A stretch of 30,879 nt of DNA from an uncultured Opitutia bacterium (lineage in GTDB: Bacteria; Verrucomicrobiota; Verrucomicrobiia; Opitutales; UBA953). The stretch spans positions 1-30,879 of the forward strand of contig CAIRWP010000144.1 of NCBI GenBank assembly GCA_903882335.1, read 5' to 3'. A model generated the notes under the pieces. The model did no database searches. It was not told the origin of the DNA and was given only the letters and a program-made list of their open reading frames with translations. The translations under genes were made by a program, and so were the position numbers. Shown one piece after another: positions 8,268 through 15,191 of the stretch (position 1 is the stretch's first letter; each line of letters opens with the position of its first letter).

Positions 8268-8387
8268 GGGGCGTCCGCGGAGGGTTTCCGCACGATGCCC
8301 GCCTGGCGAAACATCGCCATTCAAAAGACGCTTTTTCGACGCTGGTTTCCGCTGGTTTACTGTCGCGGGCGTCGTTAGATTGACCGC
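8268..8387. promoter_or_regulatory. divergent intergenic region with paired direct repeats
   Basis: This spacer between sppA (minus) and the gene at 8388 (plus) holds two sets of helically phased direct repeats: GACGCT at 8327 and 8338 (11 nt apart) and GCTGGTTT at 8341 and 8351 (10 nt apart). A small inverted repeat GGCGA-AACA-TCGCC lies at 8305-8318. TAGATT at 8376-8381 is a weak -10 candidate that would place the transcript start almost on the ATG. The repeats are visible; binding of a regulator is inference. Confidence 0.35.
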
Positions 8388-9836
8388 ATGTACGAGCAGA
8401 CCCCGGATGCGGGCGCGGCCACCGAACGCAAGGCGCTGGCCATCAACCTCGACCGTTCCGCCTACGGCGCGTTCGCCGAGATCGGGGCGGGGCAGGAGGT
8501 CGTCCGCCATTTCTTCAAGGCCGGGGGTGCCTCGGGCACCGTCGCCAAGAGCATGTCGGCCTACGACATGCGGGTCAGCGACGCCATCTACGGCCATCCC
8601 AAGCGTTACGTCTCGCGCGAGCGCCTGGAGCAGATGCTGCAGCACGAGTACCAGCTGCTGGTCGATCGCCTGGCCGCCGAGCGCGGGGCGCAGACCCGCT
8701 TCTTCGCCTTCGCCGACACGGTCGCGACCACCCCGCACGACGGCAAGGGCCAGGGGCATTCCTGGATCGGCCTGCGCTTTCAGGAGGCACCGCTCAGCCC
8801 GCCCAGCGAGGTGCTCCTGCACCTGCGGCTGTGGGACAAGGACGCGGGCCGCCAGCAGGACGCCCTCGGCATCGTCGGGGTCAACCTCATCCACGCCGCC
8901 CTCAACGCCCGGACCGGCGTGGACGCCTTCCTCACCGCCCTCGTCGAAGGCGTGGGCGTCGGCCGGGTGGAGGTCGAGTTCGTCCATTTCAAGGGCCCGG
9001 CCTTCGGCGCCTTCGACAACCGGTCCGCGGCGCTCCGCCTGGTCCGTCTGGGCCTGACCGACGCCGTGCTGTTCGGGCCCGAGGGCGTCCCCGAGGTCCC
9101 CAGCGAATACCTCTACAAGAAAAACCTGCTCGTCGCGCGCGGCACCTTCCGGCCCGTCTCCCTCGTCAACGAGGACATGCTCGCCTGCGCCCTGCGCAAC
9201 CTAGGGGAGGGCGGGGCGGACGTCCTGCCGCTCTTCGAGATGTGCATCGGGTCGGACCCGCACCCCGAGGCGGAGCTCATCGACCGCATCCGCCTCGTCG
9301 CCACGCTCCGTCGCCCGTTGCTCGTCACCCGGCACCGCGGGTGGTACCGCCTGCCGGCCTATTTCCGCATGCACACCACCGGGCGCATCACGCTGGTCGC
9401 GGGCATGAACAACCTCGTCGACCTCTTTAACCCCGAGCACTACACGCAGCTCGAGGGCGGCGTACTCGAATCCTTCGGCCGCCTCTTCAAGGACGGCGTC
9501 CAGGTCATGGTCTACCCGATGCGCGGTGACCAGCTACGGCGCCTGGTGGCCGATCCGGTCGCCTGCAAGGTCTGCTTCCCCGAAAGCTATTCGATCAAGG
9601 AGGACGCGGTCATCGCCGCCGGCGACATCCAGATGCGCCCGACGGTGGCCGGCCTCTTCCAGCACCTCCTCAACAACGGTTTCTTCGTGCCGATCGCGGG
9701 CGCCGACCCGGCCGCGATGGCCTGCCAGCCCCGCACCCTGGCGGACCGGATCCGGGCGGGCGACGCCGGCTGGGATAAGGAAGTGCCGCCGCCGGTTGCC
9801 ATCGCGATCAGGAGCCTCAAGTTATGGGCCGACTGA
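8388..9836 (+). CDS. conserved protein of unknown function (AEIGAGQEVVRHFF family)
   Basis: This soluble 482-residue protein has no signal peptide and no clear membrane segment. Its N-terminal region carries a distinctive stretch: LDRSAYGAFAEIGAGQEVV, followed by FFKAGGASGTVAKSMSAYD. I recall close relatives in cyanobacteria, Bacteroidota and Verrucomicrobiota whose database names disagree (nicotinate-nucleotide adenylyltransferase, even TonB receptor). I see no HxGH nucleotidyl-transferase signature or other catalytic motif that would justify such a name, so I leave it unassigned. The central segment LTDAVLFGPEGVPEVPSEYLYKKNLL and the later LVAGMNNLVDLFNPEHY look like conserved core rather than repeats. 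The gene runs 6 nt ahead of a small membrane-protein gene, suggesting an operon. ATG 8388 is the natural start because the family block begins about 20 residues later. It lacks a Shine-Dalgarno site. Confidence 0.85.
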   Translation: MYEQTPDAGAATERKALAINLDRSAYGAFAEIGAGQEVVRHFFKAGGASGTVAKSMSAYDMRVSDAIYGHPKRYVSRERLEQMLQHEYQLLVDRLAAERGAQTRFFAFADTVATTPHDGKGQGHSWIGLRFQEAPLSPPSEVLLHLRLWDKDAGRQQDALGIVGVNLIHAALNARTGVDAFLTALVEGVGVGRVEVEFVHFKGPAFGAFDNRSAALRLVRLGLTDAVLFGPEGVPEVPSEYLYKKNLLVARGTFRPVSLVNEDMLACALRNLGEGGADVLPLFEMCIGSDPHPEAELIDRIRLVATLRRPLLVTRHRGWYRLPAYFRMHTTGRITLVAGMNNLVDLFNPEHYTQLEGGVLESFGRLFKDGVQVMVYPMRGDQLRRLVADPVACKVCFPESYSIKEDAVIAAGDIQMRPTVAGLFQHLLNNGFFVPIAGADPAAMACQPRTLADRIRAGDAGWDKEVPPPVAIAIRSLKLWAD

Positions 9837-9842
9837 CCGCCC

Positions 9843-10448
9843 ATGACCGTACCCCTGACCTCGTTGCCTCCGCAGGACGGCGCCGAACTCGCCTTGTCGG
9901 TCGAGCGGGCCTACCGCGAGGGCGAGGTGCTTGACCGGCTGGAGGCGCTCTGGTCGCTGATCCTGGCGAAGTGCTTCCTGCTGCAGTGGGCGATCGACGC
10001 CTACGCCCTGCCGGTGCGCGGCCTGGTCTACGTCTGGCTGCTCACCTTCGCCATGGCCGGCGCGGCTTCCGCGCTCTACCTCCGGGCCCATCGCCTGAGG
10101 CTGCGCCTGCTACCGTGGCGCGCCCGCGTCAGCACCGCCCTGCTGGTCGGCCTGCTGGTCGGCCTCGGCGCCCTGGCCTACGCGCACGGCGCGCGCGGCC
10201 TGTTGTCCGCCGGCGCCGCGGCCGCGCTCGCCTGCGTCCTGCTCGGCAATGCCTCGCTGGTGCGCGCGACCTTGGTCGGCGGACCGGAGCCGATGGTCGG
10301 CGCCCTGCTCTGGTGGGCCGCCGCGGGGCAGGCTTTCCGCGACGCCGACGAGCGGGCCTTACTCTGGGTCGGGCTCGGTTTCCTCGGGGCGCAGGCCTTG
10401 CCTGGGTTCGCCCGCCTCGCTCGCCGGCGTCGGGAGCAACGCGTCTGA
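9843..10448 (+). CDS. hypothetical multi-pass membrane protein
   Basis: I do not recognise this 201-residue protein. A short cytoplasmic-looking N-terminus (about 37 residues, acidic and helical) is followed by about five or six hydrophobic segments: near residues 38-58, 60-82, 95-115, 118-140, 148-165 and 172-188. Basic clusters (LRAHRLRLRLLPWRAR and the tail RRRREQRV) suggest cytoplasmic loops by the positive-inside rule. There are no catalytic or metal motifs. It starts 6 nt after the stop of the conserved unknown gene, so the two are probably cotranscribed and may work together, for example as a membrane partner of the soluble protein. Its TGA directly abuts the lysR stop on the other strand (TGATCA at 10446-10451). 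The frame, length and hydrophobic pattern support a real gene. Confidence 0.7.
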   Translation: MTVPLTSLPPQDGAELALSVERAYREGEVLDRLEALWSLILAKCFLLQWAIDAYALPVRGLVYVWLLTFAMAGAASALYLRAHRLRLRLLPWRARVSTALLVGLLVGLGALAYAHGARGLLSAGAAAALACVLLGNASLVRATLVGGPEPMVGALLWWAAAGQAFRDADERALLWVGLGFLGAQALPGFARLARRRREQRV

Positions 10449-11357
10449 TCAGCCCAGGTCGACGGCGGACTTGCCGCCGGTGCTGTTGATGAGGTGCGCC
10501 ATGAAGCGCTTCATCGCCGGCGTCAGGACGCGCCCCTTGCGGTGCACGATCGCGAGCGGCCGGGCCACGCGGCGGTCGCGCAGGCGCAGCATCACGAGCG
10601 TGCCTTGCTCGACTTCCTGCCGGATGGTGCCCTCGGGGACGAGGGCCACGCCCGCGTCGACCTCGACCGCACGCTTCAGGGTCTCGATGTTGTCGAACTC
10701 CATCGACGGCTCGAGCTCGATGCGCTGCTCGCGGAAGAACTGGTCGAGCGCCTTGCGCGTCGGGATGTCCTGGTCGAAGCCGATGAACTTGCCGCCCTGC
10801 AGGTCGGCGAGGTCGATCTCCTTCTTGCCGGCGAGCTTGTGCTTGGGCGCGCAGATCGCGACGAGCTGGTCCTCCATCAGCGGGGTGATTTCGATCTGCC
10901 GCATCTTCTGCGGGAAGGCCACCAGACCGAAATCGACGGCGTTGGAGATCACGTCCTCGTAGACGAGGTTGGAGCGCCGGTACTCGACGCGCACGTTGAC
11001 GTGCGGGAATTCCTGCATGAAGCGTTTCACGTGCGGCGGCAGCTCATGGAGGCCGATGGAGACGATGGTCGAGACGTGGACCGTGCCGCTGACGACCTTG
11101 CGCATCTCCTGCATCTCGCTCGAGACCTGCTCGTAGCGGTTGAGGATGTCCTTCGCGGCCTCGTAGAGGCTGCGGCCCTCGCGGGTCAGCCGGAACTGCT
11201 TCTGGCTGCGGTCAACGATCAGCACGTTGAAGTGCTTCTCCATGGAGCGGAGCTGCTGGCTGACGGCCGACTGGGTGATGGCGTTGAGCTTGGCGGCCTT
11301 GGAGAAACTCTCGTTGTCCACCAGGTCGCGGAAGATCTTCAGGTTCTCGATGTGCAT
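10449..11357 (-). CDS. LysR-family transcriptional regulator
   Basis: This 302-residue regulator has the standard family layout. An N-terminal winged helix-turn-helix (MHIENLKIFRDLVDNES, then FSKAAKLNAITQSAVSQQL, about residues 1-60) is followed by a linker helix and a periplasmic-binding-like effector domain from about residue 90. The match to FSKAAxxLxxTQSAVSxxIxxLE is good. The effector is unknown; the order of genes gives no clear target, though some relatives control sulfur or oxidative-stress genes. ATG 11357 is preferred over the upstream frame extension because the family begins at this residue. It is one of the few genes here with a plausible Shine-Dalgarno sequence (AAGGA, 9 nt before the ATG). 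A reasonable promoter lies upstream, and LysR proteins often repress themselves from such a site. Confidence 0.92.
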   Translation of the reverse strand: MHIENLKIFRDLVDNESFSKAAKLNAITQSAVSQQLRSMEKHFNVLIVDRSQKQFRLTREGRSLYEAAKDILNRYEQVSSEMQEMRKVVSGTVHVSTIVSIGLHELPPHVKRFMQEFPHVNVRVEYRRSNLVYEDVISNAVDFGLVAFPQKMRQIEITPLMEDQLVAICAPKHKLAGKKEIDLADLQGGKFIGFDQDIPTRKALDQFFREQRIELEPSMEFDNIETLKRAVEVDAGVALVPEGTIRQEVEQGTLVMLRLRDRRVARPLAIVHRKGRVLTPAMKRFMAHLINSTGGKSAVDLG

Positions 11358-11374
11358 GGGTGAAAGTCCTTGGA

Positions 11375-11403
11375 TTAATAAATCTAATGACAAATGCCTT
11401 CAA
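11375..11403 (-). promoter_or_regulatory. candidate sigma-70-type promoter of the lysR gene
   Basis: Read on the minus strand, TTGAAG (11398-11403) and TATTAA (11375-11380) are separated by exactly 17 nt, each matching 4 of 6 consensus bases. The spacer is AT-rich in a GC-rich genome, with ATTA/TAAT half-sites that could serve autoregulation. The -10 box ends 17 nt before the start codon. Confidence 0.5.
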
Positions 11404-11495
11404 GTGTAGTTTTGCTTATCTAGCAGCCGCGCTCCTCCGGAATCAGCCCTCTGGCGGCGTTGACTCGGAGGCCAATCTCCTCCACTAGTGTTCAA
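11404..11495 (+). promoter_or_regulatory. leader and candidate promoter of yggS
   Basis: TTGACT (11460-11465) is a 5-of-6 match to the -35 box. The -10 positions at a 17-18 nt spacing (around 11483-11489, CACTAGT) match poorly. If used, transcription would begin within a base or two of the ATG at 11496, giving a leaderless message. No other structure is evident in this stretch. Confidence 0.3.
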
Positions 11496-12194
11496 ATGGT
11501 CACCTATGACCAGTTCGCGGGCCGATGCGAGGCCGTCTTGGGCCGGATCCGGCAGGCCTGCTTGGCCGCCGGCCGGGCGCCCGACTCCGTGCGCCTACTG
11601 CCCGTGACCAAGACGCACCCCGTGGACGCGGCGCTGTTCGCCCACCGGTTCGGTCTGCCCGCGGTCGGCGAGAATCGGGTGCAGGAAGCCCTCCAGAAGC
11701 GTCCCCAAGCCCCCGCGGAGCTCCGTTGGGAGCTCATCGGCCATCTACAGTCGAACAAGGCCAAGCAGGCCCTCCAAAGGTTCGACGTCATCCAGTCGGT
11801 CGACTCGGCCGAACTCGCCGCCCGCCTCGGTCGGATCGCCGGCGAACTTGGCCTGGTCCGGGAAGCCCTCATCCAGGTCAACTCCGGGGACGATCCGGCC
11901 AAGTTCGGCTGCGACCTCGCCGCCGCGCCCGCCGTCCTCGAGGCCGCCTTGGCTTACCCCGCCCTGAAGGTGACCGGGTTGATGGCCATCGCCCCGTTGT
12001 CCGATGACCCGGCCGTGGCCACGCGGACCTTCGAGGCGCTGCGACGTTGCCGCGACGAGCTGGAGGCCCGGTTCGCCGTCCGGCTGCCGGAGCTCTCGAT
12101 GGGCATGAGCGGCGACCTCGAACCGGCCGTGGCTGCCGGCTCCACCTGCGTCCGCGTGGGCTCCGCGCTCTTCGGCGAGCGTCCCTCCGCATGA
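11496..12194 (+). CDS. yggS: YggS-family pyridoxal phosphate-binding protein
   Basis: This 232-residue PLP-binding protein belongs to the YggS/PROSC/YlmE family, a single-domain TIM barrel that maintains pyridoxal phosphate homeostasis rather than catalysing a known reaction. The PLP-binding lysine is K39 in LLPVTKTHP. Further family signatures are GENRVQEAL, WELIGHLQSNKAKQAL, FDVIQSVDS, and the phosphate-binding end LSMGMSGDLEPAVAAGSTCVRVGSALFG. ATG 11496 gives the usual family length, and the frame upstream to a TTG at 11460 adds only unrelated residues. The stop codon overlaps the recN start by four bases (ATGA), implying coupled translation. Linkage to recN rather than to the more common proC or division genes is noteworthy but probably just local order. 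Confidence 0.95.
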   Translation: MVTYDQFAGRCEAVLGRIRQACLAAGRAPDSVRLLPVTKTHPVDAALFAHRFGLPAVGENRVQEALQKRPQAPAELRWELIGHLQSNKAKQALQRFDVIQSVDSAELAARLGRIAGELGLVREALIQVNSGDDPAKFGCDLAAAPAVLEAALAYPALKVTGLMAIAPLSDDPAVATRTFEALRRCRDELEARFAVRLPELSMGMSGDLEPAVAAGSTCVRVGSALFGERPSA

Positions 12195-13852
12195 TCCGCC
12201 GCCTCATCATCCGAGACCTCGCCCTGATGGACCGCGCCGATCTCGAGGTCGGCCCGGGCTTCACCGTCGTCACCGGCGAGACGGGCGCGGGCAAATCCGT
12301 GCTCCTCGGCGCGCTTTCGCTCCTGGCGGGCAACCGCGCCGCGAAGACGATCGTCCGCAAGGGCGCCGAGGAATGCGCGGTCGAGGCCGAGCTCGTGGTC
12401 GAGGGCGACCGGCGCTTCGACGAGACGCTGAAGGCGCTGGATCTGCCCGCCTGCGACGACGGCCTGCTGATCCTCAAGCGTTCGGTCCATGCGACCAAGG
12501 CGGGGCGGATCTCCGTCAACGGCGGATCCGCCACGCTCACGCAGCTCCAGCAGCTCGGCGAACTCTGGATCGATTTCCATGGCCCGGGCGAACCGCAGAA
12601 GCTGATGCGTGCCGAGACCCAGCTCGAGATGCTCGACCTGCACGCGGGCCTGGCCGCGCCGCTCGCCGCCTACCGCGCCGGTTGGCGCCAGCGTCACGAG
12701 CTGCTCCGCGAGGCCGCCGAAGCCGCCGCGGCCGAGCGGCTCTCCGAGGATGAGGAGGCGTTCCTCCGCTCGCAGCTGGAGAAACTGGATTCGCTCGACC
12801 TTTCCGAGGAGGCCATCGCCAAGCTCGAACGCGACCACGCCCGCGCTTCCCGCGCGCAGGAACTCGCCGCGCTCCTCGGCCAGCTCGACGCGGGCCTCGG
12901 GGCCGACGGGCTCGGCGAGGTGCTCCCGAAGTTGCTCAAGGCCGGCGATGACGTGGCCCGGATCGACGCGGACGCCGCGTCGCTGCGCGACCGCCTGAAC
13001 TCCCTCGCGGCCGAGGCCGAGGATATCCGCGCCGATTTCGCCCGGCTGGGGCGCGGGCTTTCCGCCGACGAGGAGGCCACGGCCGACCTCGACGCGCAGA
13101 TGAACCGCTGGCTGGAGTTCCGTCGCAAGTACGGCCCAGGGGCCGAGACCGTGCGCGAGAAACGCGAGGCGCTGCGTCGCCGGCTGGCGTCCCAGGGCGA
13201 CGTCGAGGCGCGGGTGGCCCAGCTGAAGGCCGAGGCCGCCCAGGTGGAGAAGGAGCTGCGCAAACAGGCCGCGGTGCTCCGCGCGGCCCGCCTCAAGGCC
13301 GCCGAGAAACTCGCCGCCGCGGCCCGCAAGATGCTCGGCTCGCTCGGCTTCAAGAAGGCGGACCTGCGCATCGAGGTCGCCGTCGCCGAACTCGGGCCGC
13401 GCGGGGCCGACGCCGTCCGCTTCCGCTTCTGCCCGAACGCGGGCCAGGACCTCCTGCCGCTCGACCAGATCGCCTCCAGCGGCGAAGCCGCCCGCGTCAT
13501 GCTAGCCCTCAAGACCGTGCTCGCCGCGGTCGATCGGACGCCGGTGCTGGTCTTCGACGAGGTCGACGCCAACGTCGGCGGTGAGATCGGGGCCCAGGTC
13601 GGGCGCGAGCTCGCCGCCCTCGGGGCCGGTCATCAGGTCTTCTGCGTGACGCACCTCCCGCAGGTCGCCGCCCTCGGCCACGCGCACCTGGTCGTGACCA
13701 AGACGCAGGACGACCGCTCGACGACGGTCGCGATCGCGCCGGTCCACGCCCGCCGCAAGGATCGCGAGTCCGAGCTGGCCCGCATGCTGGGCGACCGCGC
13801 CAGCAAGGTGGCGCTCTCCCACGCCCGCGAACTGCTCGACGGCGCGAAGTAG
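12191..13852 (+). CDS. recN: DNA repair protein RecN
   Basis: RecN is an SMC-like ATPase that acts early in double-strand-break repair. The 553-residue product has Walker A GETGAGKS (residues 29-36), long central coiled-coil arms (about 150-370, rich in Ala/Glu/Arg heptads), the ABC-type signature region ASSGEAARVMLALK, Walker B VLVFDEVD (D456, E457) and the following NVGGEIGAQVG, then HQVFCVTHLPQVAALGHAHLVV. The N-terminus MIRRLIIRDLALMD is typical of the family, so ATG 12191, overlapping the yggS stop, is the start; frame extension further upstream is not coding. Length agrees with E. coli RecN (553). No LexA-like operator stands out upstream, and the gene appears dependent on the yggS promoter. 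It converges with the SDR gene, 2 nt between stops. Confidence 0.97.
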   Translation: MIRRLIIRDLALMDRADLEVGPGFTVVTGETGAGKSVLLGALSLLAGNRAAKTIVRKGAEECAVEAELVVEGDRRFDETLKALDLPACDDGLLILKRSVHATKAGRISVNGGSATLTQLQQLGELWIDFHGPGEPQKLMRAETQLEMLDLHAGLAAPLAAYRAGWRQRHELLREAAEAAAAERLSEDEEAFLRSQLEKLDSLDLSEEAIAKLERDHARASRAQELAALLGQLDAGLGADGLGEVLPKLLKAGDDVARIDADAASLRDRLNSLAAEAEDIRADFARLGRGLSADEEATADLDAQMNRWLEFRRKYGPGAETVREKREALRRRLASQGDVEARVAQLKAEAAQVEKELRKQAAVLRAARLKAAEKLAAAARKMLGSLGFKKADLRIEVAVAELGPRGADAVRFRFCPNAGQDLLPLDQIASSGEAARVMLALKTVLAAVDRTPVLVFDEVDANVGGEIGAQVGRELAALGAGHQVFCVTHLPQVAALGHAHLVVTKTQDDRSTTVAIAPVHARRKDRESELARMLGDRASKVALSHARELLDGAK

Positions 13853-13854
13853 GC

Positions 13855-14673
13855 TCAGGCCTTCTTTACGTAGCGATCCAGCCGCAGGCGCCGAATCACC
13901 CGTAGGCCGATCGCCGCCGCCCAGGGCTTGGGTAGACGCGCGGAGAACCAGCCCAGCAGCTTGTGCTTCCACCCGGTAATCACCTGCGGTTGGGCCTTCG
14001 CCATCGCGTGCAGGGCCTCGTCGACGCACGCCTCGGCGGTCTGCCCGCCAATCCCGGTCGAGCCGGTGAAGCCCGCGGCCTTGGAGAAGTTGGTCGAGAC
14101 CGGGCCGGGGCAGATCGCCACGCACCGCACGCCGTACGGGCGCGATTCCGCGTCCAGCGCGATGCTCCAGTGCAACGCGAACGCCTTGGTCGCCGCATAG
14201 GTCGTCATCAGCGGCGTCGGCTGGTACGCCGCGAGCGAGGCCACGGTCGCGACCTGGCCACCGCGCGCCTTGAGGTCGGGCCAGAGCAGGCCCGTCAGGT
14301 GCACGACGGCGCGCATGTTGACGTCGACCATGCGTAACGTGTGCGCCAGGTCCGGGGCGGGGAACTCGCCGTAGGCGCCGAACCCGCTGTTATTAACCAG
14401 CAGTATCCTTCCTTCCCGCGGCATAAGTTTCCGTAATTCGCCGACAACCTTCTCGATCTCATGCGGTTGCGCGAGGTCGCAGGTAAGGTGACTGAACTTC
14501 AGGGAATTCGGGACGCCTTCCGGCGCGGTGCGGGAAAGGTTGAAGACGGCCGCGGCGGTGCCAGACTTTCCTAGGCGCGAGAGGATTACGCGTCCGATGC
14601 CCGAAGAAGCTCCGGTGATGATCACACAAGTAAAACCCTTGAGGAAATCGTCGACGAAGTCGGTGCGGGCCAT
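13855..14673 (-). CDS. SDR-family NAD(P)-dependent oxidoreductase
   Basis: This 272-residue classical short-chain dehydrogenase has the cofactor loop TGASSGIG (residues 20-27), the NNSGFG structural motif in place of NNAG, and the catalytic Ser/Tyr/Lys set in VASLAAYQPTPLMTTYAATK (Tyr and Lys in YAATK). PGPVSTNF after the active site is typical of the DltE/YqjQ-like branch that acts on lipid or ketone substrates, but the substrate cannot be told. The C-terminal region is basic and partly hydrophobic (ITGWKHKLLGWFSARLPKPWAAAIG), perhaps associating with membrane. The start is ATG 14673. Only 40 nt separate it from the divergent hpf start, so its promoter must extend toward or into hpf. It converges with recN. 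Confidence 0.9.
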   Translation of the reverse strand: MARTDFVDDFLKGFTCVIITGASSGIGRVILSRLGKSGTAAAVFNLSRTAPEGVPNSLKFSHLTCDLAQPHEIEKVVGELRKLMPREGRILLVNNSGFGAYGEFPAPDLAHTLRMVDVNMRAVVHLTGLLWPDLKARGGQVATVASLAAYQPTPLMTTYAATKAFALHWSIALDAESRPYGVRCVAICPGPVSTNFSKAAGFTGSTGIGGQTAEACVDEALHAMAKAQPQVITGWKHKLLGWFSARLPKPWAAAIGLRVIRRLRLDRYVKKA

Positions 14674-14713
14674 GGACGTAGGTTCGTTCGTCAGCCCTAA
14701 CAACACAACCCCA

Positions 14714-15073
14714 ATGAGCAATGCTCCCATCGTCGTGTCCGGTGTCCATATGGACCTGACCGACGCCCTGAAGGAAACGGTGTGCGCCAAGGTCGAAAAG
14801 CTGCTGCGCCACAACCCGCGGATCATCCGCGTGCACGTCGAGCTCGTCCACGCCCGTTCGCGCGACCACAGTCGCGAGTTCGCGGCCCAGATCCGGCTGG
14901 AGGTGCCGGGTCCGGACATCGTGGTCCGGGAAGAATCCGAGGACTTGTACAAGTCCCTCGACCTCCTGGTCGACAAGGTCGACCGCCAGCTCCGCCGCCG
15001 CCATCGGCTGGAGAAGGAAAAGCGGAACCACCCGCACCCGACCGACCTCGGGGATCTCGGCAAGGCCGCCTGA
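14714..15073 (+). CDS. hpf: ribosome hibernation-promoting factor, short form (HPF/RaiA family)
   Basis: This small basic protein of 119 residues binds the 30S decoding centre and inactivates ribosomes under stress or in stationary phase. Its fold is visible as IVVSGVHMDLTDALKETVCA, IRVHVELVHA, EFAAQIRLEVPGPDIVV and the helix EDLYKSLDLLVDKVDRQLRRRHRLEKEK. It lacks the C-terminal dimerisation domain of long HPF, so I would expect it to act as a short HPF or RaiA (YfiA) protein. ATG 14714 begins right at the family start. An upstream in-frame ATG at 14672 is possible but adds a low-quality leader and overlaps the SDR start codon. A strong terminator follows, so the gene is monocistronic. Confidence 0.9.
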   Translation: MSNAPIVVSGVHMDLTDALKETVCAKVEKLLRHNPRIIRVHVELVHARSRDHSREFAAQIRLEVPGPDIVVREESEDLYKSLDLLVDKVDRQLRRRHRLEKEKRNHPHPTDLGDLGKAA

Positions 15074-15096
15074 ACCGCGGCCGAGCCCGTGCGACC

Positions 15097-15130
15097 GACC
15101 CCGGTGGCCTCACGGCCTCCGGGGTCTTTT
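15097..15130 (+). terminator. Rho-independent terminator of hpf
   Basis: GACCCCGG-T-GGCC (15097-15109) pairs with GGCC-T-CCGGGGTC (15114-15126) around a TCAC loop, with one T-T mismatch, and is followed by TTTT. It lies 24 nt after the hpf stop and isolates hpf from mpl. Confidence 0.9.
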
Positions 15131-15191
15131 GTCGGCCCACCGCCCCGAAACACCCTCGCCCTCCGGCGGCTCCCGGCTTTTATCCAGCCCC

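Noticed and set aside
8268..8987. N-terminal extension of sppA to 8987
   Set aside because: The extension would overlap the conserved gene at 8388 and precedes a good membrane-anchor start at 8267.
8388..9836. Naming this gene as a nicotinate-nucleotide adenylyltransferase
   Set aside because: I recall that label on relatives, but no HxGH or ISSTxxR motif is present, so the label is not supported by the sequence.
14672..14713. ATG 14672 as the true hpf start
   Set aside because: The 14 extra residues do not resemble the family, whose conserved sequence begins just after ATG 14714. It is kept only as an alternative.
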